DNA of 64,000 bases from Irpex lacteus (Eukaryota > Basidiomycota > Agaricomycetes > Polyporales > Irpicaceae): the NCBI GenBank assembly GCA_001986395.2, contig MQVO02000001.1, positions 2,170,001 through 2,234,000 on the forward strand, written 5' to 3'. Within the stretch, counting starts at the first letter, position 1; the number at the start of each line of letters is the position of its first letter. The position numbers were made by a program, and so were the translations under genes. Below the pieces are notes generated by a model. It saw only the letters and a list, made by a program, of their open reading frames with translations. It did no database searches and was not told the origin of the DNA. Positions 45,174 through 57,333 of this stretch are shown in pieces.

Positions 45174-45894
45174 TCACTCGATAGGTTCAGGACATGTTGT
45201 TATGGTACAGTGGCCGTGATCAAGACTTCGCATCGAGATACCGTTCGCCGGTAACGCCTCCAATATCAATTCGAGGAATCTGTCCTGTGTTTGTTCGCCA
45301 AGTGGGGTGACTTCCACTTCAAACCCCCCGTGATTGACTCCTGGGTTCTCGTGTAAGTGAACGCGATGCGGGAGTGGAAGCACACGGAAGAGTAGCCTGG
45401 CAATGCTTACCTGCCGCGTTGAGAAGTCCTTCTATTCGCTCTCGTATTTCCGTATCAAAGACCTTCTGCTCTTCTGTGAGGACGTGCTCTTCTCCATTGT
45501 AAGCAGCGTGCGCCACCTTGATATCGGCGATGATAAAGTATTGCGAAGAAAACACTTTTGCAGAAATGTGGCTATTGCCGTACAGCACGACTCGCATACC
45601 ACCCGCCCCTTGGACGACTTCATTAAGGGTTTGCATAATGTGGCTTCCATGCTCGACGAGTTTTATACTTGGATCTTGTCTTTGCTTTTCAGCGAGAATG
45701 CGATTGGCCCAGCGTGTTGCTTCCTCTAGAGAAATTACGAAGCCGCCCCATATCTCACACAGCTCCTTCGGGCTGTGGCGTAAAAACTGCTCATATGAGC
45801 TACGAGTAAAACTAGCGTCAGTATTTTTGTGGCGGTCGTGGCACATAGTAGGTACTTACAAGCCCCAAGCTGAGAATATTCTTGGTCCTGGCAT
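45174..45894 (-). CDS. Tandem-family protein 3, unknown function
   Basis: The three exons (45894-45860, 45799-45411, 45340-45174) give 196 residues. It is the closest relative of the gene just downstream: the same exon lengths within 6 nt, and the same splice sites. Shared blocks are MPGPRIFSAW, SYEQFLRHSPKELCEIWGGF, EEATRWANRILAEKQ, SQYFIIADIKVAHAAYNGEE and GVNHGGFEVEVTPLGEQTQ. The variable positions are spread over the whole protein. No known domain was recognised. Confidence 0.75.
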
Positions 45895-46549
45895 CGTGGT
45901 CAACGGTATTGGTTGCAGGGCAGGACACAACAAGGGGTTGAAGGTTTACTGGATTGTCTTCAAGGGCACTCTGCAACGTGTTACGGTAACATGACTCCAG
46001 GGTTGACTGCAGTGTATAAGATCTCCGGCGTGCGGCAACTCGAAGTTTACTCCGCGACGGCCATGAGGAATCAGGCGGCGATGTTCTGTAGACATCAACT
46101 GAATTCGTTGTACGAGGGCTGGTAGTGACTCCTGTACTTAGGGAGACAACATGTGTCCGATTTTCTTCGTGGTCTACGGATTCTGGTCTGTCATCTGAGA
46201 AAAGACAAGAAACATGTAAGTATACATCACCCTACCAAATATACATACGTATACTTACTTCACAGAAGATCTTCCTGTCTATAATCCCGGAAAATCTGAG
46301 AATAAGCTCCGTACTTAGAAGACAAGGATGTTTATCTTCGCAACGAAGCGCATAGCGATGATCGAGATTTGAAACGTTGAACTAAAGAAGTCTGGCGGTG
46401 GCCACAGGCGTGACATGATAACGCTCTACGTGTCTGATGTGACCCGTGACAAGATCTTGAGTTACCCGCCACCAGTCACCGCCTGAAACAACCTCTGTCT
46501 CCTTCTCAGCGATTACTTCCATCTCCCTCTTTCCAAGCCTCTAGAAATT
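45895..46549. other. Divergent promoter region, tandem family and GLO3
   Basis: About 650 bp. The part to about 46110 belongs to the duplicated upstream region. The rest shows no feature. Confidence 0.5.
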
Positions 46550-48258
46550 ATGGCCGACCCAACAAAAGCAGAGACTGAACAAGTCTTCAAAGTGCTGAAA
46601 GCTCAAAAGGCCAACAAGGTATGTGCAGCCCCCCACCACTTCACGCCCGAATGTTCTGAATGAGATGCAGATGTGCTTCGACTGTCAAGCAAGAAATCCG
46701 ACGTGGTCGAGTGTTACATTTGGTGTATACATATGCCTTGACTGCTCTAGCAACCACCGAAACATGGGCGTGCACATCTCCTTCGTACGGTGCGTCTCTT
46801 CTCAGCTAACTCGCCTCGGGTTTGACTGACGATCTGGCGTAGATCTACAAACCTGGACAGCTGGCAATTGAATCAGCTACGGACGATGAAAGTGGGAGGA
46901 AACGCCTCTGCAACAGACTTCTTCACTAAGCACGGTGGAGCCACGTTGTTAACCGATACAGACTCGAGGAAGAAGTACTCGAGTCGCGTCGCAGAGTTGT
47001 ACAAGGAGGAGCTTGCTCGACGCGTCAAAGAGGACGTAGCCAAGTATGTTATTAATATGATCATCGACTCTTATCAGTGTCCTTAGATAATTTCAGATAT
47101 CCCACACGCATCTTCGTCGAAGGCATGGAGGTAGCGGCACCGGCCACGAGTTCAGACGCGACGGGCGGCGACGACGACTTCTTCTCATCATGGGATAAGC
47201 CGGCCGCAAAGCCTACAAGCTCAACGGCCTCCACTCCTTCAGCTCCACCCGTCATCGGCCGCGCTGCAGCCACACCCGCCGCACCCCGCACGATCAGCTC
47301 ATCATCACTGCGTTCGACGTCAACTCCTGGCTCTCGTCCCGGGTCTAAGCTCGGTGCCTCCCGCCTCAACTCATCCCCCGGAGTATCTACACCCACTGGC
47401 TCCGCAAGTGGTCCTGCTAAGAAGTCCAAGCTTGGTGGTCTAGGAGCGAAGAAGGCCGCTGCGCCGATCGACTTTGCTGAGGCCGAACGCAAGGCGGCGG
47501 AGGAAGCTGAAAGAATCAAGCAGCTCGGATATGACAGAGAGAGGGAGCGTCTGGAGGAAGAGGAGAGGGCGAAGAAGGCTGCCGAGCAGGCAAAGATCGC
47601 GCTCGTGTCCCGTGCTCAGGCGTCGTCGACTTCATCGAACGGGAAAACCGCAGCCGCGCCCGTACAAACGAAGCCGCTCGGGAATGCACACGATCTGGAA
47701 CGGTTGGGTATGGGCATGAAGAGACTTGGGTTCGGTGCTGTCCCCGCTGCACCCGCTCGAGCCAGGTACGTCAATTAAATCCTCATCGAACGCACGCCTC
47801 GTAACCGCGTTCACAGCTCTGCCGACATCGACGACGCCCCCACCACCGCCCGCGACAAATTCGGCAACCAAAAGGCCATCTCATCCGACATGTACTTCGG
47901 TCGTGGTACCTACGACCCCGTCGCCACCAGCGAAGCGCAGACCCGACTGCAGAACTTCTCCGGCGCGACCTCTATCTCGTCGAACCAGTACTTTGGGAGG
48001 GAAGAAGACGAGATGCAGGGCGTGCCTGGGGGAGGAGAGGGTGTGTTGGGCGATGGGACGTTGTCGAATTTGGAGGTTAGTGCGAGGGACGCTGTTTCGA
48101 GGATTTTGGCGAACCCGGACGTGCAGAATGCGGCGGAGAGCATCCGTGCGGGTGCGTTGAAGGTGTGTGGTGTTCTCTAATGACAGTAATATCTGTTGCT
48201 CACTTGCTGTGTTCTATTTCAGCTGTCGGATTATCTCGCGCAGATGTCAGAGCGTTAG
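46550..48258 (+). CDS. GLO3: ArfGAP of the Glo3/ArfGAP2-3 type
   Basis: About seven exons. [20 protein letters not shown] leads into the ArfGAP zinc finger [24 protein letters not shown] (C-x2-C-x16-C-x2-C) and [13 protein letters not shown] Ser/Ala/Pro-rich linker and a charged Glu/Lys/Arg helix ([20 protein letters not shown]) follow. Near the C-terminus two Glo3 motifs are present, [10 protein letters not shown] and [10 protein letters not shown], which separate this type from Gcs1. It ends [11 protein letters not shown]. The protein speeds GTP hydrolysis on Arf1 during COPI vesicle formation at the Golgi. The stop is at 48256-48258. Confidence 0.93.
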
Positions 48259-48455
48259 ATGCAAGCACACGAGGCCTCACGATGGGTCCTTGGTGTTTCC
48301 CCCACATGTGTATCTTACAGGAGCTGGATGGTTTTTCTTCGTGTCTCAATATATCATGGTTATTCTCGGACTCTTACCCTTTTAGTTTCGGAACGGGTGT
48401 TCGGGACGTCGGATCGGAGAGATAGGAAAAGACGAAGACCAGGTACTGGATGTTC

Positions 48456-49309
48456 TTATTTCAAAAGCTCCTCCACTACTCTATCGTCGTTGATCTTGGC
48501 TGCGTTTGCCCCTCGATAATTCAATCGTCGTAGCGCATCGATCTGAGCATGCATTATTGTCATTATTAGTCGACAAGTAAGAAATACAGTAGTGAGGGGA
48601 CATACCACTTTACTACGCTCGAACCCAAGCGACTCAAACTGTTCCACATGCGCCTTGTCCAACCCAGCCATCGCCACCTCATCCTGCTTCTGCCCCGCCA
48701 CACTCCCAGGCTTGCCCGGCCCTCCAGCATACACCATCGTCCAATACCTCGCCGTCTCCTCGAAGCTCGCCTTGCTCGTCAGATAATGCTTCGCCACCTC
48801 GGCGTCCTGCGGGTCGTTCGGCTCGGGCGAGCATAGTAGCGATTGGAGGGAGATGAGGGTGGATTTGAGAGTGAGAACGGGCGACCATGCGTCTTTGAGG
48901 ATGTCCAGGCAGATCGCGCCTGAAGCGGAGGAGACGTTGGGGTGGTAGGTCTTTGTGAGGAATTTCATCTTGACGGGTTGGAAGGGGTATGATTCTGGTA
49001 TGACGATGTCCTTCGTAGTAATGATGAGCAAAGGTTTGGTGAGGGGCACCATGACAGGTGTAGGAGGTGCTTACCACATCGAAGTGGCCACCCTCGTACG
49101 GTGTGCCTTCGGGTCCTTTGAAGGACCCCTTGAGATGGAACGGAGAGTTGTTGATAAGCTCTATGTTTATATGCGATGTCTTGTCATTCTTGCAATCTGT
49201 ACACAGCTATTCAGTACATCCCCTCTTACATGTTACCCAAACAAGAGACGAATAAACATGACTAACCTGCAATTTCCTTGCTTACGCGACGAAGACGAGC
49301 GTCCGACAT
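48456..49309 (-). CDS. UBC1: Ubiquitin-conjugating enzyme E2, UBC1/UBE2K type with UBA domain
   Basis: Four exons or so. The N-terminus MSDARRLRRVSKEIAD and a UBC fold with FHLKGSFKGPEGTPYEGGHF, YPFQPVKMKFLTKTYHPNVS and the active-site Cys in ASGAICLDILKDAWSPVLTL are complete. LLCSPEPNDPQDAEVAKHYL follows. After a linker (PGSVAGQKQDEVAMAGL) the C-terminal UBA domain runs from FESLGFERSKV to the last exon, IDALRRLNYRGANAAKINDD. UBC1-type E2s build K48-linked chains. The short spacing to GLO3 (about 200 bp between stops) marks convergent genes. Confidence 0.95.
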
Positions 49310-49702
49310 GATACAAGGGGTTTAAATACAAGCTATAGAGCAGCTAGAGAATACAGTGGTGGTGGTTAGTGAAAGAGAGTCGTTGTGGCCGTGAAGGTCG
49401 TGTTGAGAGCTGAGAGCACGAGGAGGCCATTTCCAGTGACCAGCCATAGATCATTTCCTCGGCCTGCTTCGGCATCGCCCGAATCATCCTTGCTTCACTG
49501 CCACCACTCGAATATTCTGTGGAATATTGCAGCTGACAATATCATGGGTAATCTCTGTTTGCCCAGATAGCGCAGACAAGCTGCTCTCAATTTTGAGTGC
49601 TCGTGGAAAGTAAGACTCATATATTCTGCTTGAAGAAGTCGCTAATGCTTCCTGCAGAAGCCAAGAGCTTCCTGAACTCGAAATGGGTGCAATTTAGTTC
49701 CG

Positions 49703-50029
49703 TCAATTGAAGCAAGGTCTACGAAAAACTGCGAAAATAACTTCCCTGATGAGACTATGCGATAACCTGGTTATGTCTGACCGACTTGCCTCCATGAAGA
49801 CATAAGCGATTTCGCTCTGCCAGCAGACCTCAGTTCCAGTGTCCCAGAAAACCGACTCGCGATTCCTGAATTCCCGACCTTTTGGAACAATATCGCCAAC
49901 TGGCATCGTCTTTGCGCCTCCGAAGATGACTGTTGTGGTTCCAGTGTTAACACCGTCATGTGGTTGCTGCCAGACCATGACGCGAACTAGACACAAACGA
50001 CGCACGCCTATTTCACCGAAAATTCTCAT
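49703..50029 (-). CDS. Orphan ORF, uncertain
   Basis: A 108-codon ORF from an ATG at 50029 (MRIFGEIGVRRLCLVRVMVW). Protein-like runs such as QQPHDGVNTGTTTVIFGGAK and FWDTGTEVCWQSEIAYVFME are visible. No partner exons, signal peptide or family were recognised. It may be a small gene, a relic or chance. Confidence 0.25.
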   Translation of the reverse strand: MRIFGEIGVRRLCLVRVMVWQQPHDGVNTGTTTVIFGGAKTMPVGDIVPKGREFRNRESVFWDTGTEVCWQSEIAYVFMEASRSDITRLSHSLIREVIFAVFRRPCFN

Positions 50030-50335
50030 TAATCGTTGAACCTAGGACTCTTGCTATCAATAGTGAGTGCACCTCTACGACCGGGTCTATATCGGATAGC
50101 GCGACTGAATAAACTTGTTGAAATACCTAGATCCGAAGTACAACTTCGCAGCATCCTCCTCCCGTCCTCGGTCTTCGAATGTCGAGTTCACACATCGACG
50201 TTGTTCACGAGTGACATTCAGACCAGCTAAATACTGGTATTGAACGCCATAGAATGCTTCTTTTCGACCGTCCTATACCCGAGGTTGTCGCTAACAACCT
50301 TCCGCCAAACTTTCGTCGCAAGGTAAAATCGCGAC

Positions 50336-50342
50336 ATATAAG
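50336..50342 (+). promoter_or_regulatory. TATA box of the GH12 gene
   Basis: ATATAAG lies 63 nt before the ATG at 50405, a normal distance for a highly expressed secreted enzyme gene in fungi. Confidence 0.55.
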
Positions 50343-50404
50343 AGGATGGTACCCCGCCACAAATTAAAGCAGCTGCTGGACAATACCGCAGTACAACTCT
50401 GAAA

Positions 50405-51609
50405 ATGTTCCGCTTCTTGCTCACTCTCGTCTTTGCCTCGCTCGCAGCGAACGTCTGCCATGCGCAGACAATCAAGGGCCAGTACGACTGTCTTCCGGCT
50501 GGCAGCTTCACTCTTTGCCAGAACCTCTGGGGAGAATGTAAGCTATCGTCTTAGATTATGAATAACGAGGTGTGGTTGCTCAAAGGCCCTCTTTTTGTGA
50601 AACAGTCGCTGGCGTTGGTGGACAAAACTCCACTCTGATCAGCACAAGCGGGAACAGCATCTCTTGGGCTACCAACTGGACCTGGGCTAATGCTCCTAAC
50701 AATGTCAAGAGTTGTACGTATACGCAATTTATGTTTTTGCCCCTTTTGCTCAGAAAGTTGGCACAGACGCAAACGTCCTCCATAACACTGCAAAGGGTGT
50801 CCAGGTTTGTCCATCCTTCGTTTGTCTGGAAAAACAGCGCTGTGGCTGAGCTCGACTGTGACACAGCTCTCAGCTGTCAAGTCGGCTCCTACATCCTGGC
50901 AGTGGCAGTACCTGACTCAATCTCAAGGTATTCGCGCTGATGTCTCGTAAGTCTGACCTTCTATACCCTCACACAACGCACTGATCAATAGCAGATATGA
51001 CATCTGGTTTGGCACTGCGCAATCCGGCTCCCCCGCTACTTCCGCTTCTTCCTATGAAATGTAAGTCCCCTCCGCGTTCAACCGTACGATTTACTCATAC
51101 CCTGTGTTTCCAGCATGATCTGGCTCTCAGGTCTTGGCGGGTAAGTTCCCACACCTTTCTTCTATGCATCCCACGTCTAACACATCCTCCTTGTGCCCAG
51201 CATCCAACCAGTCGGCTCCCAAATCCTCAGCGGCCTCAACATTGCCGGTCACACCTGGAACCTCTGGAAGGGCCCCAATGCTAACTGGGAAGTCCTGTCG
51301 TTCGTCAGCGCCAACGGAGACATCACGGACTTCAACGCAGACTTGAATGATTTCTTCGGCACGCATACCATCGCGTAGCGCTTCATTTTGGATGATTCTG
51401 ACACATGGTCTTTATTTTTAGCGTACCTTGTTCAGAGCCAGGGTGTTGCCGGATCCCAGGTATGTTTAGCCTGTATTGCCTCGATGCTCAATGTGTGTGA
51501 GGGCTGACCTGTTTCACAGTTCATCCAAGCCATCCAGACGGGCACAGAGCCTTTCGTCGGATCTGCTGACTTGTTGATTCGCAACTTCAGCGTTTCGATC
51601 AGTTCGTAA
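50405..51609 (+). CDS. Secreted endoglucanase, glycoside hydrolase family 12
   Basis: About nine short exons. The signal peptide MFRFLLTLVFASLAANVCHA precedes the mature start QTIKGQYDCLPAGSFTLCQN. GH12 blocks follow: LWGEFAGVGGQNSTL, SISWATNWTWANAPNNVKS, APTSWQWQYLTQSQGIRADV and YDIWFGTAQSGSP. The nucleophile Glu is in SSYEIMIWLSGLGG, and the acid/base Glu in IQTGTEPFVGSADLLIRNFS. Family enzymes cut beta-1,4-glucan or xyloglucan outside the cell. The intron before AYLVQSQGV appears to use a GC donor (TTCTTCG|GCACGC); no GT donor keeps the frame. No cellulose-binding module is attached. Confidence 0.92.
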
Positions 51610-52020
51610 ATTGCCAAGTATACATAGCGATACGCATGTATCTGTGTAGAGCGACGACTCAGCTCGTCGTGAAATGCAAAAGTGTGGTCTTGTCAATCGG
51701 GATGCTGGCGGCGGAGTCCAAATACAGACGATAGCTCCATTAGTTCGTTCGGAGTGATTCTAGAAGCAAAGTCAATGGAAAGGGTTGACGGAGAGAGCAA
51801 CTAGTCATTGCTGATGACACATCTATTTCTCCAGATTAGGCAGGTCTCGTGGATGAGTTTATCATGCCCGACCTCGTGTTCTCTCCGTCACTTCGTCATT
51901 CCCACCCGAACATCGCGACAATGGTTCTAGCGTGGGGATCGCGCAATATCCTGCGTCCCTCTCTCTCTTTCATCTAACATCGTCTCTCAGTGTACGCTCC
52001 CAAGACACACAGGTATCACC
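51610..52020. other. Intergenic
   Basis: About 410 bp between the GH12 gene and the thiamine-enzyme gene. A C/T-rich leader lies directly before 52021. Nothing else was seen. Confidence 0.5.
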
Positions 52021-54155
52021 ATGCACACGACAGCCTCTCTCTTCCTGGACACTTTGGCAAGGGCGGGTGTCACGCACGCATTCGTCAACTGGGGAAACGA
52101 CCACCCCGCGATCTTGGAAGAACTCGAGAGGCAGAGGGTTGAGGATGGGGGAACGGCGATTCAGATCGTGACATGTCCTAACGAAATGGTCGGCTTGAGT
52201 GCTGCTCAGGCGTTCACTCAGGTGACGGGGAAGAGTGCGTTGGTTATTGTACATGTGGATGTTGGTACGCAGGTAAATAGACTTTAGATCTACTGCAGAT
52301 AAGTACACTAAGAGAAACTAATATATGGCTCGGATAGGCACTTGCGGGAGCCGTACACAACGTCGATCGTGGTCGTGTGCCGGTAATCATCTTCTCTGGA
52401 TTGGCACCCTTTTCGGCTCAGGGAGAGCACAAAGGATCGAAGAATGAGTGGCCGATGTGGGTACAAGGTAAGACATCTTAAATCTATTCGATATCGATTG
52501 AGTTGAGACTGATGCCGTCTCTTCCAGATGTACCAGATCAAACTGCAATTGTCCGGCAGTACATGCGCTATAGCACTCAGATAAATAGCGGGAAAACAGT
52601 TGCGAAGACTGTGTTACGTGCCCTACAGTTGTGAGTTGACGACGTGTAACCTCGAAGCTTGATCTTTAACTAATAGGCCCCTGTATCACTAGTGCGCACA
52701 CCATTCCGCAAGGGCCGGTGTACATCTCGGCTCGCAGAGAGGTATTGGAAGAGGAGGTTGATGATGCCACTGTGAATACCAAGATAGACCTGAACAAGTG
52801 GCCGCCGATTTCACCATCTGCTTTGACATCTACAGGTAACTCATCCTTCGATTAGTAACTCTGAAGCTGATGAATATGATCCAATGAAGATGTGCGTACG
52901 ATAGTGGAGGCCTTTTCTACGGCGAAGTTCCCACTCATCATAGTCGCACATTCCGGCAGAAATACGCGTACCGTGGCCCCACTCGTCGACTTCAGCACCA
53001 AGTTCGCAGCGGCGGTCTTCATGTCTTGTGGCAGTTCCGTTTGCGTCCCGTATTCGCACCCGTTCTACCTCGGTAACAACTTCGGAGGAAAGATTCCACT
53101 TCTTGAGGAGGCGGACGCCATTTTGATTTTGGAGACGGACGTGCCGTGGATTGACGCGTGGGACAATGCTCCACGGGAAGGAGCACGGGTGTTCGTGATC
53201 GACTCGGACCCTCTCAAGCAGACGTATGGGTGGTCCCATGTTGATGCGGAACTCCTCTGCAGAGCCGACTCGGAGGTGGCTTTGAATCAACTTTTAGAGG
53301 CTGCGAACGGGCCTGGGGTAAACCTTGAAACCAGCGGGATTGCAGAGCGCGGTGAGAAGCTCAAGGCACGGCACGATGACTTTATTGCGTCCTTGGAAAA
53401 CATCGAGACGTCGCTCAAAGTTCCGGAGGTAGCTGAACCAGCCTATGTCTTGTCCATACTTCGTCAAGCGGTGGTCGAAAAGACACCGAGTCGGGGAGAA
53501 CGGACTCTCTGGGTAAACGAAGCAATCAGTAGCTACCACGAAGTGTTCAATCACATAAGGCCAAACGTACCGGGTAACATGATCACATCCGGAGGTACAA
53601 GTTTGGGTTGGGCGTTGGGCGCAGCTGTCGGTGCATACCTGGGTAGCGAGAGTACCAACAGGAACCATGATTTGCTGGTCGCTGTTGTCGGAGATGGCAC
53701 TTTCATGTTCTCGGTTCCTAGTAGTGCGTATTGGATGGCTAGGAAGTACAGTACTGTGAGTAACGCGTTGTCATCCTGGTGTGCTGTTCACACATGACGT
53801 ACCCGTCGGCAGCCGTACTTGACTATTGTTCTGAACAACGGAGGTTGGGCTGTAAGTGTTCACTCTCGGAGACAATGTCACCAGCCTGCTAATTCATCAT
53901 GGTTAGTCACCGAAGAAGTCGATGATGGGCATCTACCCGACTGGTATCGGGAGCAAAGCGAGCGGAGACAGGCTTTCCGTAGGCTTCGGACCCGACGCGC
54001 CAGACTATGCGCAAATTGCCGCTGCTGCAGGAGGTGCGTGGGCCAGCCAGGTCAGCGACGTGAAGAAGTTCAAGGAGGTGATTGAGGAGGCAATACGTGT
54101 CGTGTTGGCGGAGAAAAGATGTGCAGTGGTGGATTGCATTGTACAATCGATATAA
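52021..54155 (+). CDS. Thiamine-diphosphate-dependent enzyme (acetolactate synthase/decarboxylase-like)
   Basis: About eight exons and about 580 residues. The N-terminal PYR domain has HAFVNWGNDHPAILEELERQ and the catalytic Glu in VTCPNEMVGLSAAQAFTQVT. The central domain follows (VRTIVEAFSTAKFPLIIVAH, then DAILILETDVPW). The C-terminal PP domain has NMITSGGTSLGWALGAAVGA and the ThDP/Mg motif GDGTFMFSVPSSAYWMARKY ending at LNNGGWA. It ends ...AVVDCIVQSI. The fold is that of acetolactate synthase, benzoylformate decarboxylase and oxalyl-CoA decarboxylase; the substrate cannot be told. There is no mitochondrial leader, so it is unlikely to be the ILV2 enzyme of branched-chain synthesis. Confidence 0.85.
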
Positions 54156-54490
54156 TGCGAATTCGGTATGATTTCGGGTACATTGGTAGTGAACTGAATA
54201 GGTTCGAAACAAGATTTGAGTGGGATGACAATTGTCATTCAAAATCTCTGCTCACACGCAAGTAGAGTAGTGGCCGGGTGACATATCATGCCCGGCTCTG
54301 GTGAATAGATTTAAACCGAAGGTCGACAGAAGACCGCGGCGTCGAGGTATACACGTGTTGTAAAATAAATGGTAGAAGAACTTGAAGGCTATCGATACAA
54401 TGATAGAAAAAACGATTACGACGTTGATTATCCTGGGGCTAGGCACTGTCAGCGCAATATACAGTTGGAAGGTGTGATGCTTACTATATA
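54156..54490. other. Intergenic, convergent 3' ends
   Basis: About 335 bp, A/T-rich at the right end. Nothing was seen. Confidence 0.5.
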
Positions 54491-55682
54491 TTATATTTCT
54501 CTCCAGAGGGTTTCCGCCATAGCTTCATGATCCAATACGCATAGGCTATCGATGACTTTCATGACAACGCGGTCAAACTCGTAAACGTAGACCACCCGAT
54601 CGACTTGCGGGCAGTATATACGAAGCTCGTATGTTAGAGCTCGTAGTGCAGCAGGGGTCATTGGTGGAGGTTCCCATTCCGTGACTTCGAGTTCAACGCA
54701 CCGTAGGTGCGGGAGGCGCATGAGACGAGTATAGAAGTCCACACGCTAAGGAAATATACAGCATAAGTCAGATGTCCGTAATCTTCTACGCGACTACACG
54801 GCTTACCTCGTTGGGGTCAACCGGGTAAACCAGTGTACCAAGGTACTGTAACCGGTGCTTGCCCGAGAGTACTCTGTCGATGGTAGAGATCATCTCTAGA
54901 GTGAAGGCAGACTGATACGAGACGTCTGCAAGGTCCAACGTGCGTAGAGGCTTCTTGGAACGTCGTATACTCGCGAGCAACACGCGCAGCTCTATCCTTT
55001 TCTCCTCTATCTTGGACTTCGAAAAACACGTCTTCACGCGTTGCACTGGCCGACCAGGAATAAGGGAAACCGCTGCCTCGCTGAATGTACACTCCAACAA
55101 CGAGAGCGAAGGCAAGGAGGGACGCGCGTCATCCCTCAGCGCGCAAGCGGTCGCTGGGCAGCTCGTGGCTCTGTAGTCGGCGAGATAGAGGTCCGTAAGT
55201 GCAGTTTGAGAGCGAAGGAACCTCTCCAGATGGCTGTCCCATTCGAAATCGGAGTGGAATGTACGTAATTGAAATGTGCAGTCATCCAAAATCCATGCAT
55301 GTGATGCGTCGTCCACGCGTTCGAGATATACGCTGAGAAAGCGCAGTTTCGACGTTTGTCGAAGTGCCGCTGCTACTATGTCCCAGAAATCTTCGGAATA
55401 GCTGGAGTGACTGCTCGTGTCACTTTCGTCGTCGTCTTCATCCTCGCCTCCTCCATCGACGAATATTGACAAGGCCTCGACAAATAGAGCGACTCGTGGT
55501 GTGCGACGGAGGACGTCACATATCGTGACCGAACGCGTGTATCCTCGTAAGTGTAGGGTATTATACAAGGCCTTTTCTGCTTCCTTCTGGAAGCGTTTCG
55601 AGACCGTGCAGAGGGAGAGCAAGTCTGAGCGGGTGCCGACATGTCTGACGATGAGGTTGTAGACCTCCTGTGAGAGTTCCAT
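54491..55682 (-). CDS. F-box protein
   Basis: Two exons (55682 to about 54806, about 54745-54491) joined through a GTAAGC donor at PNE and a CTTAG acceptor at RVDFY. The start MELSQEVYNLIVRHVGTRSD and LLSLCTVSKRFQKEAEKALY form an F-box. An acidic run DGGGEDEDDDESDTSS lies at about residue 80. The rest has LRR-like segments (LRFLSVYLERVDD, LTDLYLADYRATS, LRTLDLADVSYQS). The last exon contains LRCVELEVTEWEPPPMTPAA. It is probably an SCF adaptor, like the gene at 32556-33696. Confidence 0.75.
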
Positions 55683-57333
55683 GCGAGGAGATGGTGTGTG
55701 ACGTTACAGTCTGAAGTGAGAGCATCGTTAAGGTATACGCGCTATGGAGCTTGCGAACAACTTTTTAAAAACAGACCTTTTTGGATCCGGGACTGTGCAC
55801 GGCACCAACGACTTGGTATGCAGCGGGCAAAACCTGGAGAAACATAGTCTATTCTGCTGTGCTAATAGTCAAATCAGTGATGACGTACCCTTTAGCAAAT
55901 AAGAATGAAAGGGTTCAACGCCGGGCTGCTCTCGTATCTTTGTCGGTTGATGACAGGCAATTCCGTCTCCTCTCGCTCCCAGCAAGGGTCGACTCTGTGA
56001 CACTTGCAGGCGCTTCGATCGTTAGTCGGTAATCTATGCACTGTTGTTGTCGACAAACGCGCAGACTATGAGCAACAACGGTGTGAGTTGTGGTCCGGCA
56101 TTCAGTGGGCAACTTACCGGGAATGACAAATGCAGAACACTGTCTTCTGCAGCTATATCGGACTTTGACTGGCTATCCTTGTGAGAGATAAGTGCCATTA
56201 CTGACAGTCTGAACAATCCATCGCACCTTTCATCCACCTAAGGGAAGACAACCGTGTATCAAGTAAGGCCGAAATCCAGAGTCAGGCGACTCCACATAGA
56301 ACAGAACCGCGGCAAGAATATTTCTTGCTATGTTGTCAGCCTTTAGGCTGGGCTTTATAGTTCTCAGCGTTCTTGGGCCAGTGTTCCATGAACCATGACC
56401 ACCATTCTCCGACATTGCCAGCACGTTTCCGAGTAGTCCGAGCGCATACGTACCCAGCTGTTATCACCGTACTAAATCGCTGCCCGAGGTGTCCGCCCAC
56501 GACGGGACGACACTCGGTGGAGGACCGCGTTTCTGCATGCGAAAAAGATCGAGGTCTGCGATGCAAGTCGTAGATGAACTCGCGCACATGGGTTTCGCAT
56601 GGCTGCCATGTGAACATTTAGATTCGGAACCACAACGCTAATTTCCCCACTGGACGAGAGTGGCCAGATAGACCGGCGGAACCAGTTGACAACAAATGCC
56701 ACGGCAACCATTATATAGGTCAAGATGAACCGATCCCTAAAGATGCGATAATTGTGGGGGGACAACCGTGGCACGAACTGCGGTTGGAAGCAATATGAAA
56801 CATACCACAAGAATGGTTCTCTGAATGATGAGGGCCTCGTCTCGAGCAGCTACAACTCGGTGATAAAAACACCGAAGGAAGGTGATAGGAAGTACACTTG
56901 CGTTCCTGGAGATTTTGACACCGAGTTTGACTGGACATGGACCCACGGCAACGGCATGAGACTATTACGCTCGAGTACGGGCCGACGGGATATGGTTTCC
57001 GCAGAGGACAAAGAACATCGTGTCGAGTCTGGTATTCCACGATGCGTGGGAGGTCAACAGCAAAAGTGGACTATTCGGAGGCATCACAGAGAGACTGGCA
57101 GATGTTCACTGCGGACCCGATGGCCAGACACAAATGCTACCGCGGTAGGAAGCTGAATCGACTTCATATGCTAAAATATGCTCACGTCTCGCAAGAAAAC
57201 AGCGATGCATGAACGGTCTGGCCTGAGTATAGATCTAAGAAGCTATGTCGGGATCAGTATAAGGCCCTCTATGACGTGCAATGCTTCAATTCCGGAAAAT
57301 GAAACATACTAGAAGTTGAGCTAGGACATATGA
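55683..57333. other. Gene-poor 1.6-kb stretch
   Basis: Several overlapping ORFs occur on both strands (for example a minus-strand run with RFILTYIMVAVAFVVNWFRR near 56700), but none could be joined to neighbours or recognised. This could be a decayed membrane-protein gene. Confidence 0.35.

Larger units (their letters stand above)
44055..46110 (-). repeat. Tandem segmental duplication, unit about 1.12 kb
   Basis: The stretch 44055 to about 44970 is matched at an offset of about 1,119-1,125 bp by 45174 to about 46090. The match covers exons, introns and the upstream region; for example ACTGGATTGTCTTCAAG and CTCGAAGTTTACTCCGCG occur in both promoters. The whole gene with its promoter was copied. 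Confidence 0.85.
49310..50404. other. Intergenic, promoters of UBC1 and GH12 gene
   Basis: About 1.1 kb. A TATA box for the GH12 gene is at 50336-50342. One coding-like minus-strand ORF (49703-50029) is listed separately. No repeat was found. Confidence 0.5.

Noticed and set aside
55683..57333. A membrane-protein gene on the minus strand
   Set aside because: Hydrophobic segments exist, but I could not connect exons or recognise a family, so no gene was called.
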